A stretch of DNA of 64,000 nt from Aquitalea pelogenes (GTDB taxonomy: Bacteria > Pseudomonadota > Gammaproteobacteria > Burkholderiales > Chromobacteriaceae): positions 1 through 64,000 of the forward strand of contig NZ_LNQV01000002.1 of the NCBI RefSeq assembly GCF_001515305.1. The letters run 5' to 3'. The notes beneath the pieces are model-generated. The model was not told the origin of the DNA. It searched no databases and saw only the letters and a program-made list of their open reading frames with translations. The translations under genes and the position numbers were made by a program. Below, piece after piece: positions 1-8,487 of this stretch. Numbering within the stretch: position 1 is the first letter of the stretch; every line of letters begins with the position of its first letter.

Positions 1-118
1 GGGTGACGGCGGCCAGTTGTTCGGCGGCCACCTTGACGTTGGCGCGTTGATTGTCAGCGGTCATGGCTTCGCCACGACGTTGCAGGGCATTGCCGCCCAG
101 GGCTACGACGACTCGCAT
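1..118 (-). CDS. arcC: Carbamate kinase, N-terminal fragment (cut by window edge)
   Basis: Only the first 39 codons are present. The translation begins [16 protein letters not shown], the N-terminal beta strand and glycine-rich GGNA phosphate loop of amino-acid/carbamate kinases. An AAGGA ribosome site lies about 7 bases before the ATG. The enzyme converts carbamoyl phosphate plus ADP to ATP, the energy-yielding last step of the arginine deiminase pathway. It follows arcD, arcA and arcB on the same strand, which fixes the assignment despite the short fragment. The gap to arcB is unusually long (388 bases) and holds hairpins. Confidence 0.9.
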   Translation of the reverse strand, partial: MRVVVALGGNALQRRGEAMTADNQRANVKVAAEQLAAVT

Positions 119-506
119 GATGTTTCCTTTTCTGCCCCGCCCCGCTGTGTTTGGGGTGGCGGCGTTGACGGCTTGCTTGGGCAGTCCATCTGGTTTCTGA
201 TGTGGTGGCCGGACTTCCCGTGGGAAGGCGGGGCCGGGATGGGGGTGAGATCCGGCTGAGTGAGGGGGGGCCGGATCTCGGGCCACTCCACGGCTTCAGG
301 GGTGTGCCGTCGCGGAGGGTAAAACGGTGTTGCTGTCAGACTTCAACTTCAGGTGATTCAGCTGCTTGCACGGCGTTTTGCCTTACACGCTGGCGAGGCA
401 GCAAAGCCAGCGCAGCGCCTGCTGCCAGGCGCGCCGCCGCAGACAGTACAAGTCGTACGGCAAGGCGGCGCAACAACGCAGCAGGGCTTTGCCACGTTGT
501 CCAGTC
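119..506. other. Long arcB-arcC spacer with hairpins
   Basis: This 388-base gap inside an otherwise tight operon has no convincing gene. It holds a 10-bp-stem hairpin (arms 247-256 and 270-279, 13-base loop), a small stem CTTCCC/GGGAAG near 216-229, and one copy of a 41-base palindromic repeat (431-471). None is followed by a T-run in the operon direction, so they look like RNA-stabilising or processing structures rather than simple terminators. That role is inference. Confidence 0.6.
431..471 (+). repeat. Dispersed palindromic repeat, copy 1
   Basis: A 41-base element with 8-base arms GCGCCGCC and GGCGGCGC and inner GTAC/GTAC pairs, able to fold into a hairpin. It matches the element at 7839-7879 (opposite strand) at 38 of 41 positions by eye. 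It lies just 3' of arcB. Extragenic, palindromic and present in more than one copy, it behaves like a REP-type repeat. Confidence 0.75.
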
Positions 507-1517
507 TTAATCGCCCAGCGTGGCCACCAGAATTGCCTTGATGGTGTGCATGCGGTTCTCGGCTTGTTCGAAGGCAATGCAGGCTTCGCTTTCGAACACG
601 TCTTCGGTCACTTCAATGCCATTGGCCAGGTCCGGGTACTGGGCGGCAATTTCCTTGCCCACCTTGGTTTCGCTGTTGTGGTAGGCCGGCAGGCAGTGCA
701 TGAACTTGACTTGCGGGTTCTGGGCGGCAGCCATCAGCGCAGCATTCACCTGGTAGGGCTTGAGCAGGCGGATGCGTTCGGCCCACACTTCAGCCGGTTC
801 GCCCATCGATACCCACACGTCGGTGTGGATGAAGTCAGTACCCTTGACGGCTTCGGCAGCGTCTTCGGTCAGGGTGATGCGGGCGCCGGTCTTGGTGGCG
901 ATTGCACGGCATTCGGCGACCAGTTCGTCGCTCGGCCACAGGTGTTTCGGGGCGCCGATGCGCACGTCCATGCCCAGCTTGGCACCGATCACCAGCAGGG
1001 AGTTGCCCATATTGTTGCGGGCGTCGCCCAGGTAGGTGTAGCTGATTTGCGAGATCGGCTTGTCGCTGTTTTCCCACATGGTCAGCACGTCGGCCAGCAT
1101 CTGGGTGGGATGCCATTCGTCGGTCAGGCCGTTGTACACCGGGACGCCGGCAAACTTGGCCAGTTCGTTCTCCACCATGTCCTGGTCGAAACCACGGTAT
1201 TCGATGGCGTCATACATGCGACCCAGTACGCGGGCGGTATCTTTCATCGATTCCTTGATGCCGATCTGCGAGCCGGACGGTCCGAGGTAGGTGACGTTGG
1301 CGCCTTGGTCGTAGCAGGCCACTTCAAACGCACAGCGGGTGCGGGTGGAGGTTTTTTCGAAGATCAGGGCGATGTTCTTGCCCTTCAGGTGTTGCTGTTC
1401 GGTGCCGGTGTACTTGGCGCGTTTCAGGTCGCGGGCCAGGTCGAGCATGTAGCGGATTTCGCGCGGGGTGAAGTCCAGCATGCGGAGGAAGTTGCGGTTG
1501 CGCAGATTGAAAGCCAT
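507..1517 (-). CDS. arcB: Ornithine carbamoyltransferase, catabolic
   Basis: 336 residues, the normal family length. It interconverts citrulline plus phosphate with ornithine plus carbamoyl phosphate in the cytoplasm; in this operon the citrulline-splitting direction is expected. The carbamoyl-phosphate motif STRTR is at residues 57-61, the ornithine-loop HCLP motif at 274-277, and the C-terminal half carries the expected [12 protein letters not shown] segment. Start ATG 1517 has AAGGAG 7 bases upstream. Sequence alone does not separate the anabolic argF type from the catabolic arcB type. The symbol rests on position between arcA and arcC. Confidence 0.95.
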   Translation of the reverse strand: MAFNLRNRNFLRMLDFTPREIRYMLDLARDLKRAKYTGTEQQHLKGKNIALIFEKTSTRTRCAFEVACYDQGANVTYLGPSGSQIGIKESMKDTARVLGRMYDAIEYRGFDQDMVENELAKFAGVPVYNGLTDEWHPTQMLADVLTMWENSDKPISQISYTYLGDARNNMGNSLLVIGAKLGMDVRIGAPKHLWPSDELVAECRAIATKTGARITLTEDAAEAVKGTDFIHTDVWVSMGEPAEVWAERIRLLKPYQVNAALMAAAQNPQVKFMHCLPAYHNSETKVGKEIAAQYPDLANGIEVTEDVFESEACIAFEQAENRMHTIKAILVATLGD

Positions 1518-1597
1518 GGTAACACTCCTTGTTCCGGTGCCGGGTGGCGGGCTTGGCCGTCGCCACCGGGCGAGATTGATGCACTGTTCGAAAGGGT

Positions 1598-2827
1598 TTA
1601 GATCTTCACTTCGTCACGGATGATCGGGCAGGTCATGCAGTGACCACCGCCACGGCCACGGCCCAGTTCGGAGGCCGGAATCTCGATCACTTCCACCCCG
1701 TGCTGACGCATCAGCTTGTTGGTGTAGGTGTTGCGGTCGTAGGCCACCACCACGCGGCGGTCCAGCGCCACCACGTTGTTGCCGTCATCCCATTGTTCGC
1801 GTTCGCGCTGGTAGGCATCGCCGGCGGTCTGGATGATGTGCACTTCCTTCAGGCCGAGGGCCTGCCGCACCACTTCGGTAAACGGCACGCCGTCGTGGCG
1901 TTCGAAGCGGACTTCGCCTTCCTTGTCACCGGCGTAGATGCTGGTGCAGACGATTTCGTTGACCACGTCCGGGAACACCGACAGCAGGTCGATATCGAGG
2001 AAGCTGAATACGGTGTCCAGGTGCATGGCGGCACGCGACTTGGGCATCTGGCAGGCAATCACGCGGGTGGCGCCGCCTTCCTTGCCCAGCACATTGCGGG
2101 CTACTTGCACCACGGCTTGCGGGCTGGTGCGTTCGCCCATGCCGATGAGCACCACGCCGTTGCCGATCGGCATCACGTCGCCGCCTTCCAGCGTGGCCGG
2201 GCCGTGGTTCTTGTCACAGTCGCCCCACCATACCTTCACCTTGCCGGCGAAGTACGGGTGGTGCTGGTAGATGGCTTGCAGGATCAGGGTTTCCTGACGG
2301 CGGGCCGGCCAGTACATCGGGTTCAGCGTCACGCCTTCGTAGATCCAGCAGGACGGGTCGCGCTGGAACAGGCTGTTCGGAATCGGCGGAATGACGAATT
2401 CGGACTGGTCCAGATAGCCGCCGAACAGGCCTTTGGGGTCGAACGGCAGTTCGAACTTGGCGATGCCGCCGATCAGGTGTTCGGCCAGTTGGGTGGACGG
2501 CATTTCGTCCAGCCAGCTGCGCAGGTCGGTCAGCATGCCGATACCGACGTTGTCAGCCTTGACCTTACGGTCCAGCAGCCAGCTGCGGGCGCTGTCGTCC
2601 AGTACCTGGGCCAGTGCGTCGTGGGCTTCGATCACATGGATGCCGCGGGCGCGCATCTGTTCAACCATGTAGGCGTGGTCTTTCTGGGCGCGTTCTACCC
2701 AGATCACGTCATCAAACAGCAGGTCGTGGCAGTTGTCGGGGGTGAGGCGTTTGTGGGCCAGGCCCGGACGGCACACCATCACGCTGCGCAGCTTGCCGCA
2801 TTCGGAATGAACACCAAATTTTGTCAT
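1598..2827 (-). CDS. arcA: Arginine deiminase
   Basis: 409 residues. It hydrolyses arginine to citrulline and ammonia, the first step of the pathway and a source of ammonia for acid resistance. The protein begins [16 protein letters not shown]. The catalytic cysteine lies in the C-terminal GGGHCMTCP motif (Cys397), and upstream segments contain the FQRDPSCWI and EGGDV guanidino-binding motifs of amidinotransferase-fold enzymes. I chose ATG 2827, preceded by AGGAG, over an in-frame start 45 bases further upstream that lacks a ribosome site. It sits 69 bases after arcD and 80 before arcB. Confidence 0.97.
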   Translation of the reverse strand: MTKFGVHSECGKLRSVMVCRPGLAHKRLTPDNCHDLLFDDVIWVERAQKDHAYMVEQMRARGIHVIEAHDALAQVLDDSARSWLLDRKVKADNVGIGMLTDLRSWLDEMPSTQLAEHLIGGIAKFELPFDPKGLFGGYLDQSEFVIPPIPNSLFQRDPSCWIYEGVTLNPMYWPARRQETLILQAIYQHHPYFAGKVKVWWGDCDKNHGPATLEGGDVMPIGNGVVLIGMGERTSPQAVVQVARNVLGKEGGATRVIACQMPKSRAAMHLDTVFSFLDIDLLSVFPDVVNEIVCTSIYAGDKEGEVRFERHDGVPFTEVVRQALGLKEVHIIQTAGDAYQREREQWDDGNNVVALDRRVVVAYDRNTYTNKLMRQHGVEVIEIPASELGRGRGGGHCMTCPIIRDEVKI

Positions 2828-2896
2828 GATCAAACTCCTGCAATTCGGGTAAGGGGTGGGGGAGCGCTTCACGCGCTCCTCCGTATTGTTTTCAGG

Positions 2897-4336
2897 TCAG
2901 AGGGTGAGCTGGCCGGTAATCAGTTCGTAGGCGGCGATGGCGCCCAGAACCACGATGATGGCGGCCAGTACGGCTTCGGCACCCTTGAACGGCTTCTCGC
3001 CATGTTCTTTCTTGGCCCACAGGTAGAACAGCAGGCCCGGGGCGTACAGCACCATCGACAGGAACAGATACTTCACACCAGCGGCGTAGATCAGCCATAC
3101 ACCGTACACACTGGCGATACCGGCAATACCCAGGTCACGGCCCTTGCCTTCACCAGCCTGGTAGCCTTCACCACGCCGGGCCACCATGAAGGAATACACG
3201 GCACACAGCAGGTAAGGAATCAGGATCATCGAGGTAGCCAGCGACAGCAGTGCCAGGTAACCGGCCGAGCTGAACAGGGTGATGATCAGGAACAGCTGGA
3301 TCAGACCGTTGGTCAGCCACAGCGAAGCTGCCGGGGAACCGTTGGCATTGGTGGTGCCGAAGATGCGCGGCATCACACCGTCTTTGCCTGCCAGGTAAGG
3401 TGCTTCAGCAGCCAGCAGCGTCCAGGCCAGCAGTGCACCACCGACAGAAATCACCAGACCTGCATTCATGATGTTGGCACCCCAGGGGCCAATGGCCTTT
3501 TCCAGCACGTAAGCAGTGGACGGGTTCTTCAGCGCAGCCAGTTCGGGCTGGGTCATCACGCCCAGTGCCAGTACCGATACCGCCACCAGCAGGGCAATGG
3601 TCAGCAGGAAGCCCACCACGGTAGCCTTGCCCACATCGCTCATTTTTTCGGCACGACCCGAGAACATCGACGCACCTTCAATACCGATGAACACCCACAC
3701 GGTCACCAGCATGGTGCTCTTCACCTGATCGACGATGGAGCCCAGCTTCGGATTACCCCAGAAGTCCAGATTGAAGGTATCGATCTTGAAGGCAAACACC
3801 ACCAGTACGATGAACAGCGCCAGCGGTACCAGCTTGGCAATGGTGGTGATGGTGTTGATGAATGCCGCACCATGCACGCCACGCAATACCAGGAAATGCA
3901 GGCCCCACAGCAAGACAGAGGCACAGATGATGGCGGTTGGCGTGTTGCCGTCGCCAAAAGCGTGGAACCAGAAACCCAGTGCCGAGAACATCACGACAAA
4001 GTAGGACACATTGCCGATCCAGGCCGAAATCCAGTAACCCCAGGCCGAGTTGAAGCCCATGTAGTCACCGAAACCAGCGCGGGCATAACCATATACACCG
4101 CCTTCTACTTCCGGTTTGCGGTTGGCCAGCATCTGGAAGGCAAATGCCAGCGTCAACATGCCGAGGAAGGTGATGGCCCAACCAATGATGATGGCGCCGG
4201 CACCGGCACCTGCCGCCATGTTTTGCGGTAGCGAGAAGATGCCGCCGCCAATCATGGAACCCACTACCAGTGCGGTAAGTGCACCCAGTTTCAGTTTGGG
4301 TGCTCCGCCACCTTGCACTTCTGTATCAGTGGACAT
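2897..4336 (-). CDS. arcD: Arginine/ornithine antiporter
   Basis: 479 residues. An APC-superfamily inner-membrane protein with about 12-13 hydrophobic segments, beginning with the family signature GSMIGGGIFSLPQNMA near residues 26-41. It exchanges external arginine for internal ornithine without net energy cost, feeding ArcA and removing the product of ArcB. Being first gene of arcD-A-B-C, with a perfect FNR box 118 bases upstream, strongly supports ArcD over other APC transporters. Confidence 0.93.
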   Translation of the reverse strand: MSTDTEVQGGGAPKLKLGALTALVVGSMIGGGIFSLPQNMAAGAGAGAIIIGWAITFLGMLTLAFAFQMLANRKPEVEGGVYGYARAGFGDYMGFNSAWGYWISAWIGNVSYFVVMFSALGFWFHAFGDGNTPTAIICASVLLWGLHFLVLRGVHGAAFINTITTIAKLVPLALFIVLVVFAFKIDTFNLDFWGNPKLGSIVDQVKSTMLVTVWVFIGIEGASMFSGRAEKMSDVGKATVVGFLLTIALLVAVSVLALGVMTQPELAALKNPSTAYVLEKAIGPWGANIMNAGLVISVGGALLAWTLLAAEAPYLAGKDGVMPRIFGTTNANGSPAASLWLTNGLIQLFLIITLFSSAGYLALLSLATSMILIPYLLCAVYSFMVARRGEGYQAGEGKGRDLGIAGIASVYGVWLIYAAGVKYLFLSMVLYAPGLLFYLWAKKEHGEKPFKGAEAVLAAIIVVLGAIAAYELITGQLTL

Positions 4337-4453
4337 TTTCGTTCTCCGTGAAATACATTAACCTGAAAACTATCTGTATATTATTAATTTCTAATTCAAT
4401 GATGCAATGATAGTCATCGAAGCGCTCCGATTCCAGAAAGCAGCTACATATGT

Positions 4454-4467
4454 TTGATCAGGATCAA
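4454..4467 (-). promoter_or_regulatory. FNR/ANR box upstream of arcD
   Basis: TTGATCAGGATCAA is a perfect match to the FNR/ANR consensus TTGAT-N4-ATCAA. Its centre (4460.5) is about 124 bases before the arcD ATG. A -10-like TATCAT reads on the minus strand at 4412-4407, which would place the box near -60, a class I activator position. Pseudomonas arcDABC is known to be ANR-activated under oxygen limitation; the same control is inferred here. Confidence 0.85.
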
Positions 4468-4714
4468 ATGAAAAAAAGGAACAAAAAAGGGCGACAGAAG
4501 AAAGATGGCTGGGTTATAGGCAGAGCGGCCTGTCTATCCAAATTGGATTTATCTATATGCATTTGTTCTTTATTGGTAATTTTCAATAAATTATTTTTCA
4601 ATAAAGACTGATAGACAAACGGCAGGCAAAAAAAATGGATACGGCCCACCACCGTATCCACCAACACACACATCAAGAGGAAATCTGGACACACACCAAC
4701 TGGTGCTAAACCTG
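4468..4714. other. AT-rich spacer between arcD and the DUF3149 gene
   Basis: This stretch is visibly more AT-rich than the rest of the window. Apart from the terminator at 4628-4660 it holds an 11-base direct repeat TTTTCAATAAA (4580-4590, 4595-4605) and an inverted pair TGTCTATC/GATAGACA (4531-4538, 4610-4617). I see no gene in it. Confidence 0.5.
4628..4660 (-). terminator. Terminator of the DUF3149 gene
   Basis: Stem TGGATACGG/CCGTATCCA (9 bp, 7-base loop), followed on the minus strand by eight T residues. It lies 55 bases after the stop codon of the small membrane protein, making that gene a separate transcription unit. Confidence 0.88.
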
Positions 4715-4852
4715 TCAGTCGTTCGGTCCTGCGTTCTTCACCTTACGACTGATCACAAAAATCACACCACATACCACCACAGTAGCAAAGACAATGGTTG
4801 CCAAACCCAGAACACCGACATCGTCGGAAAGAAGTTGACCTAGCAGTTCCAT
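4715..4852 (-). CDS. DUF3149 small membrane protein, 45 residues
   Basis: The ORF begins MELLGQLLSDDVGVLGLATI, has one transmembrane helix (about residues 14-35), and ends in a basic SRKVKN tail. The acidic N-terminus plus single helix is typical of the DUF3149 family, whose function is unknown. A GAGGAG ribosome site precedes the ATG. The gene has its own FNR-type promoter (4905-4945) and a strong terminator, so it is very likely expressed on its own when oxygen is low. By charge, the N-terminus would face the periplasm and the C-terminus the cytoplasm (inference). Confidence 0.82.
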   Translation of the reverse strand: MELLGQLLSDDVGVLGLATIVFATVVVCGVIFVISRKVKNAGPND

Positions 4853-4904
4853 CTCCCACTCCTCATAGCTGGCGTTTGCCGCCTTGATTGATTAGTCGAT
4901 GGTC

Positions 4905-4945
4905 ATAATAACCCTACAAAAAATGTGGATGTTGACGCAAGTCAA
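4905..4945 (-). promoter_or_regulatory. Class II FNR/ANR-type promoter of the DUF3149 gene
   Basis: The palindrome TTGACGCAAGTCAA (4932-4945) matches the relaxed FNR/ANR consensus. A minus-strand -10 hexamer TATTAT lies at 4910-4905. The box centre (4938.5) then falls about 40.5 bases before the predicted start site (about 4898), close to the -41.5 geometry of class II FNR activation. The gene starts 46 bases further on. Confidence 0.75.
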
Positions 4946-5045
4946 CAATCTGTCCGCGTCCTGCGGACAACTGGAAAGTCGCACAAAAACAAAATGATGC
5001 CGGACATACTCCGCAGAGCGGCCATTTCGCTGGCAAATACAAAAA

Positions 5046-5076
5046 TGAAAAAGCCCCTGCATGGCAGGGGCTTTCT
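5046..5076 (-). terminator. Terminator of the ferredoxin-type reductase gene
   Basis: Stem AAGCCCCTGC/GCAGGGGCTT with a short loop, followed on the minus strand by a T-rich tract. It lies shortly after the stop at 5097. Confidence 0.85.
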
Positions 5077-5096
5077 GATGGCAGAGAACCGGCAGA

Positions 5097-6131
5097 TCAA
5101 GGCTGCTTGTTACCACCCATGTCCTTGGACAGGAAGAAGGCGTCAGAGAAGAATTCGTCTTCCGGCAGCTTGCGTTCGGCAATGAAGCTGCGATGGGCAG
5201 ACTCCACCATGACCGGAGCACCACAGGCATACACCTGGTGGCCGGACAGGTCGGCAAAGTCATCCAGCACCGCCTGATGTACAAAGCCGGTACGGCCTTG
5301 CCATTCGTCTTCCGGCAGCGCCTCAGACAACACCGGAATCACGGTGATGTTGGCATGCGCGGCCTGCCAGCTGGCAGCCAGTTCGGCCATGTAGAGGTCT
5401 GCCTTGGTGCGTGCGCCCCAATACAGCACCATCTGACGCTGGATACCGTGATGGATGGCGTGTTCGATGATGCCCTTGACCGGCGCAAAGCCGGTACCGC
5501 TGGCCACGAAAATGATGGGCTTGTCCGAATCCTCACGCAGGAAGAAAGAACCCATCGGGCCCTTGAAGCGCATGATTTCGCGCTCTTTCATCTGGGTGAA
5601 GACATAATCGGAGAAACTGCCACCGGGCTGATGACGGATATGCAGCTCCAGGAAGGCATCATCATGCGGCGCATTCGCAATGGAGAAACTGCGTTTCTTG
5701 CCATCCTTCATCAGGATGTCGATGTACTGACCGGCACGGAATTGCAGGCGTTCGGAAACCGGCAATTTCAGTTTGAGCACGGCAACGTCGTGCATTTTCA
5801 CCATGCTTTCCACGCGGCACGGCAGGGTCTTGATCTGGATGTCACCAGCACCGGCCACTTCACGGGCTTCAATGGTGATATCGCCTTGCGGGTGGGCACA
5901 GCAGAACAGGGTCATGCCCTGGATGCGTTCGCTTTCCGGCAGGGCTTTTTCCTGATAGCCATCCTGGCTAACTTCACCCTCCACGACCTTGCCCTTGCAG
6001 GCGCCACAGGCACCGTCACGGCAGCCATAAGGCAAACCGACATTCTGGCGCAAAGCCGCTTCCAGAATGGTTTCATGCGCTTCAACACTGAACGTATGCC
6101 CGCTCGGGAGCACTTTGACCTGGGAAGTCAT
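5097..6131 (-). CDS. [2Fe-2S] ferredoxin/FAD/NAD(P)H reductase (AscD-like)
   Basis: 344 residues with an N-terminal plant-type ferredoxin domain (Cys37, Cys42, Cys45 and Cys77 or Cys78) followed by a ferredoxin-NADP reductase module. The flavin motif RSFS is at 147-150 and the nucleotide motif GTGFAP at 212-217. This architecture passes electrons from NAD(P)H through FAD to the iron-sulfur cluster and on to a partner. The closest named family is CDP-6-deoxy-3,4-glucoseen reductase, but no deoxysugar genes are nearby, so the true partner is unknown. Similar proteins are often annotated as flavin reductase or phenol hydroxylase P5. It is divergent from the SDR gene, 41 bases apart. Confidence 0.85.
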   Translation of the reverse strand: MTSQVKVLPSGHTFSVEAHETILEAALRQNVGLPYGCRDGACGACKGKVVEGEVSQDGYQEKALPESERIQGMTLFCCAHPQGDITIEAREVAGAGDIQIKTLPCRVESMVKMHDVAVLKLKLPVSERLQFRAGQYIDILMKDGKKRSFSIANAPHDDAFLELHIRHQPGGSFSDYVFTQMKEREIMRFKGPMGSFFLREDSDKPIIFVASGTGFAPVKGIIEHAIHHGIQRQMVLYWGARTKADLYMAELAASWQAAHANITVIPVLSEALPEDEWQGRTGFVHQAVLDDFADLSGHQVYACGAPVMVESAHRSFIAERKLPEDEFFSDAFFLSKDMGGNKQP

Positions 6132-6172
6132 TGGGTACCTTTATTATTCCAAATCTCGGTAAGATGCAGCCT

Positions 6173-7090
6173 ATGCGTACTTTATTGATTGCAGGCATGG
6201 GTGATGTCGCCCGACGGGCCCTGCCCCGACTCGTGCAGCACTGGAAAGTGCTGGTTCTGGCACATCACGCGCAAGCGGCAGAAACGGCGCGCGCTGGCGG
6301 TGCCATTCCGGTCATGGCCAATCTGGACGATGCCGCCAGCCTGGAGCGGCTGGCCGGTCTGGCCGATGATCTGTGGATAACCGCACCACCACCAAGCCAC
6401 GGAATGCGCGACAGCCGCACGCGCAAGTTGTTGTACGCACTGGCAAAAGCCGACAGGATACCACAGCGTATTAGCTATATCAGCACTACTGGCGTGTATG
6501 GAAATAGCGCCGGTAACTGGCTGGATGAATGTTCGCCCCCCATGCCGCAAACCGAGCGCGCCTGGCGCCGGCTGGATGCAGAAAATACCCTGCGTGCCTT
6601 TGCCCGCCGCCATGGCAGCCAGCTGACCATTCTGCGCGCACCCGGCATTTATGCGCTGGAGCGCCTGCCGCTGACCCGTCTTGTGCAAAACACGCCCTTG
6701 ATCCGGCCAGAAGAAGACAGCTTCAGTAATCATATCCACGCCGACGACCTGGCCAGCCTGTGTATTGCCAGCCTGCAGCAAAACCGTGGCGGCATCCGGG
6801 TGTACAACGCCTGCGACCAGGAACCACTCACCATCACCGACTGGTATGCCATGCTGGCTGATGCACTGTCCATGCCACTACCGCCACGGCTATCCCGCGC
6901 AGAAGTACAAGCGGCCGTCAGCCCGGGTTTATGGTCTTACATGGCGGAATCCCGCCGCTTTCGCCACCAGCGCCTGGCAGAACTGGGCGTGACGCTGCGC
7001 TACCCCACGGCACGCGAATTTGTCGCACAACTGGCGGCAAATCCGGCCTGGCAGAGCGTGGCACTCGCTAAGGCCGGCAAGATTCGGTAA
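6173..7090 (+). CDS. SDR-family NAD(P)-binding protein (epimerase-like)
   Basis: 305 residues. It begins MRTLLIAGMGDVARRAL, an N-terminal GxGxxA Rossmann motif (Gly8, Gly10, Ala13). The YISTTGVYGN segment is the position of the catalytic Tyr in extended SDRs, and HADDL near the middle is typical of YeeZ-like or atypical epimerases. I chose ATG 6173 because the Rossmann strand starts directly there. ATGs at 6131 and 6164 are alternatives, and the first would abut the divergent reductase start. The substrate cannot be told from the sequence. trmB follows 36 bases later. Confidence 0.75.
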   Translation: MRTLLIAGMGDVARRALPRLVQHWKVLVLAHHAQAAETARAGGAIPVMANLDDAASLERLAGLADDLWITAPPPSHGMRDSRTRKLLYALAKADRIPQRISYISTTGVYGNSAGNWLDECSPPMPQTERAWRRLDAENTLRAFARRHGSQLTILRAPGIYALERLPLTRLVQNTPLIRPEEDSFSNHIHADDLASLCIASLQQNRGGIRVYNACDQEPLTITDWYAMLADALSMPLPPRLSRAEVQAAVSPGLWSYMAESRRFRHQRLAELGVTLRYPTAREFVAQLAANPAWQSVALAKAGKIR

Positions 7091-7126
7091 CATGCGCGTC
7101 TTCTTGCAATTATCTGTTTGAATCAC

Positions 7127-7807
7127 ATGGAAAATCCGGCATTCGGGCGCGCCATCAGAAGCTTTGTGCTGCGTCAGGGACATCTGTCTGCAGGTCAGCA
7201 ACGCGCAATGGACGAGGGCATGCCCAAATGGGGCATTGCATATCAGCCAACCGTCATCGACCTGGAGCAGGCTTTTGGCCGCCAGGCACCCAAGGTGCTG
7301 GAAATCGGCTTTGGCATGGGTGGTGCAACTGCTGAAATTGCAGCGGCCAATCCTGCTATCGACTATCTGGGCGTGGAAGTGCACTCCCCGGGCGTGGGCA
7401 ATCTGTGCAAGCTGATTGCCGAGAAAGAGCTGAGCAATCTGCGCATCATCCGTCACGATGCGGTGGAAGTGCTGGATAACATGCTGGCCGATGGCAGTCT
7501 GGACGGCGTGCATATTTTCTTCCCCGACCCCTGGCACAAGAAACGCCACAACAAGCGTCGCCTGATCCAGGCCCCGCTGGTGGAAAAACTGGTGAAGAAG
7601 CTGAAGCCGGGCGGCTATCTGCACGCCGCTACCGACTGGGAAGACTACGCCATCCAGATCATGGAAGTGTTCAGCGCCAACAGCGATCTGGCCAATAGCG
7701 CCGATGGCTATGCGCCGCGCCCGGACTACCGTCCGCTGACCAAGTTTGAGGCCCGTGGCATCAAGCTGGGTCACGGCGTGTGGGACATCATCTTCCGCCG
7801 CAAGTAA
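7127..7807 (+). CDS. trmB: tRNA (guanine-N7-)-methyltransferase
   Basis: 226 residues. It methylates G46 in the variable loop of tRNAs using S-adenosylmethionine. The SAM motif [10 protein letters not shown] and the family signature [17 protein letters not shown] are both present, as is the C-terminal [16 protein letters not shown] segment. The start is uncertain: ATG 7127 is preferred, with an in-frame TTG at 7118, and neither has a strong ribosome site. It probably shares a transcript with the upstream SDR gene. Confidence 0.93.
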   Translation: MENPAFGRAIRSFVLRQGHLSAGQQRAMDEGMPKWGIAYQPTVIDLEQAFGRQAPKVLEIGFGMGGATAEIAAANPAIDYLGVEVHSPGVGNLCKLIAEKELSNLRIIRHDAVEVLDNMLADGSLDGVHIFFPDPWHKKRHNKRRLIQAPLVEKLVKKLKPGGYLHAATDWEDYAIQIMEVFSANSDLANSADGYAPRPDYRPLTKFEARGIKLGHGVWDIIFRRK

Positions 7808-7838
7808 GCTCCGCGAACCAAACCCCCGCTCCAGCGTT

Positions 7839-7879
7839 GCGCCGTCTTGCCGTACGCCATGTACTGTCTGCGGCGGCGC
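7839..7879 (-). repeat. Dispersed palindromic repeat, copy 2
   Basis: 41 bases, inverse orientation relative to copy 1 (431-471), identical at 38 of 41 positions by eye, with the same 8-base outer arms (one arm has a single change) and inner GTAC pairs. It lies between the convergent ends of trmB and the glutathione peroxidase gene, where no ordinary T-run terminator is evident, so it may serve as a bidirectional transcript end. Confidence 0.75.
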
Positions 7880-7934
7880 GCCTTGGCCCGGGTTCTCTAC
7901 GCGGTTTTGTTGGCGGTTCCAAGCCAGACCGGTT

Positions 7935-8429
7935 TCAGTCGGCAGTGACACGCCGGCTCAGCAAGACTTCGATATCCGGCAGCAGTTCATGTGGAGCCAC
8001 TGCCGGTTCGAAGCGTTTTACCACCCTGCCCTTCCCATCCAGCAGAAACTTGGTGAAATTCCACTTCACCGGGTGAGGATGTGCGCTATCCGCCTGGGTC
8101 AGCCAGCGCCACAAGGGGTGTGCCTGCGGGCCGTTAACCTCCACCTTGGCCGACAGCGGCAGCGTCAGTTGAAAGCGGCTGGCACAGAAACTGGCGATCT
8201 GGGCATCCGTGCCCGGTTCTTGCCCGCCAAACTGGTTGCAGGGAAAGGCCAGCACCCGCAAGCCTTGGCCAGAGAGGCTGTCATGCAATTCCTGCAGGCC
8301 CGCATATTGCCGGGTATAGCCACACTCGCTGGCCGTGTTCACCAGCAATACCACCTGGCCCTGCAGGGTGCTCAGCGCCATGGAACTGCCATCGGGCAGG
8401 GGCATGGAAAAATCGTAAAGCGTGGTCAT
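7935..8429 (-). CDS. Glutathione peroxidase (thiol peroxidase, Cys type)
   Basis: 164 residues. It reduces peroxides with glutathione or thioredoxin. The catalytic triad or tetrad is visible: Cys36 in NTASECGYT, Gln70 in FPCNQFGGQEPG, Trp123 and Asn124 in KWNFTKFL. Cysteine replaces selenocysteine, as usual in bacteria. It reads toward trmB and away from the DUF1841 gene. Confidence 0.93.
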   Translation of the reverse strand: MTTLYDFSMPLPDGSSMALSTLQGQVVLLVNTASECGYTRQYAGLQELHDSLSGQGLRVLAFPCNQFGGQEPGTDAQIASFCASRFQLTLPLSAKVEVNGPQAHPLWRWLTQADSAHPHPVKWNFTKFLLDGKGRVVKRFEPAVAPHELLPDIEVLLSRRVTAD

Positions 8430-8487
8430 GGTGGGCTCCCTTCCGTATAATCGGGGCTTATCCGAGAAACCTACTCAGGTATTGCGC

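Noticed and set aside
366-1601. 411-codon plus-strand ORF opposite arcB
   Set aside because: Antisense shadow extending into the repeat-bearing spacer; no domain.
1640-4231. 863-codon plus-strand frame opposite arcA and arcD
   Set aside because: Shadow frame spanning two real genes and their spacer, biased composition, no recognisable domain.
4464-4694. 76-codon minus-strand ORF between arcD and the DUF3149 gene
   Set aside because: It spans the terminator hairpin and the FNR box, is AT-rich and low in complexity, and has no ribosome site.
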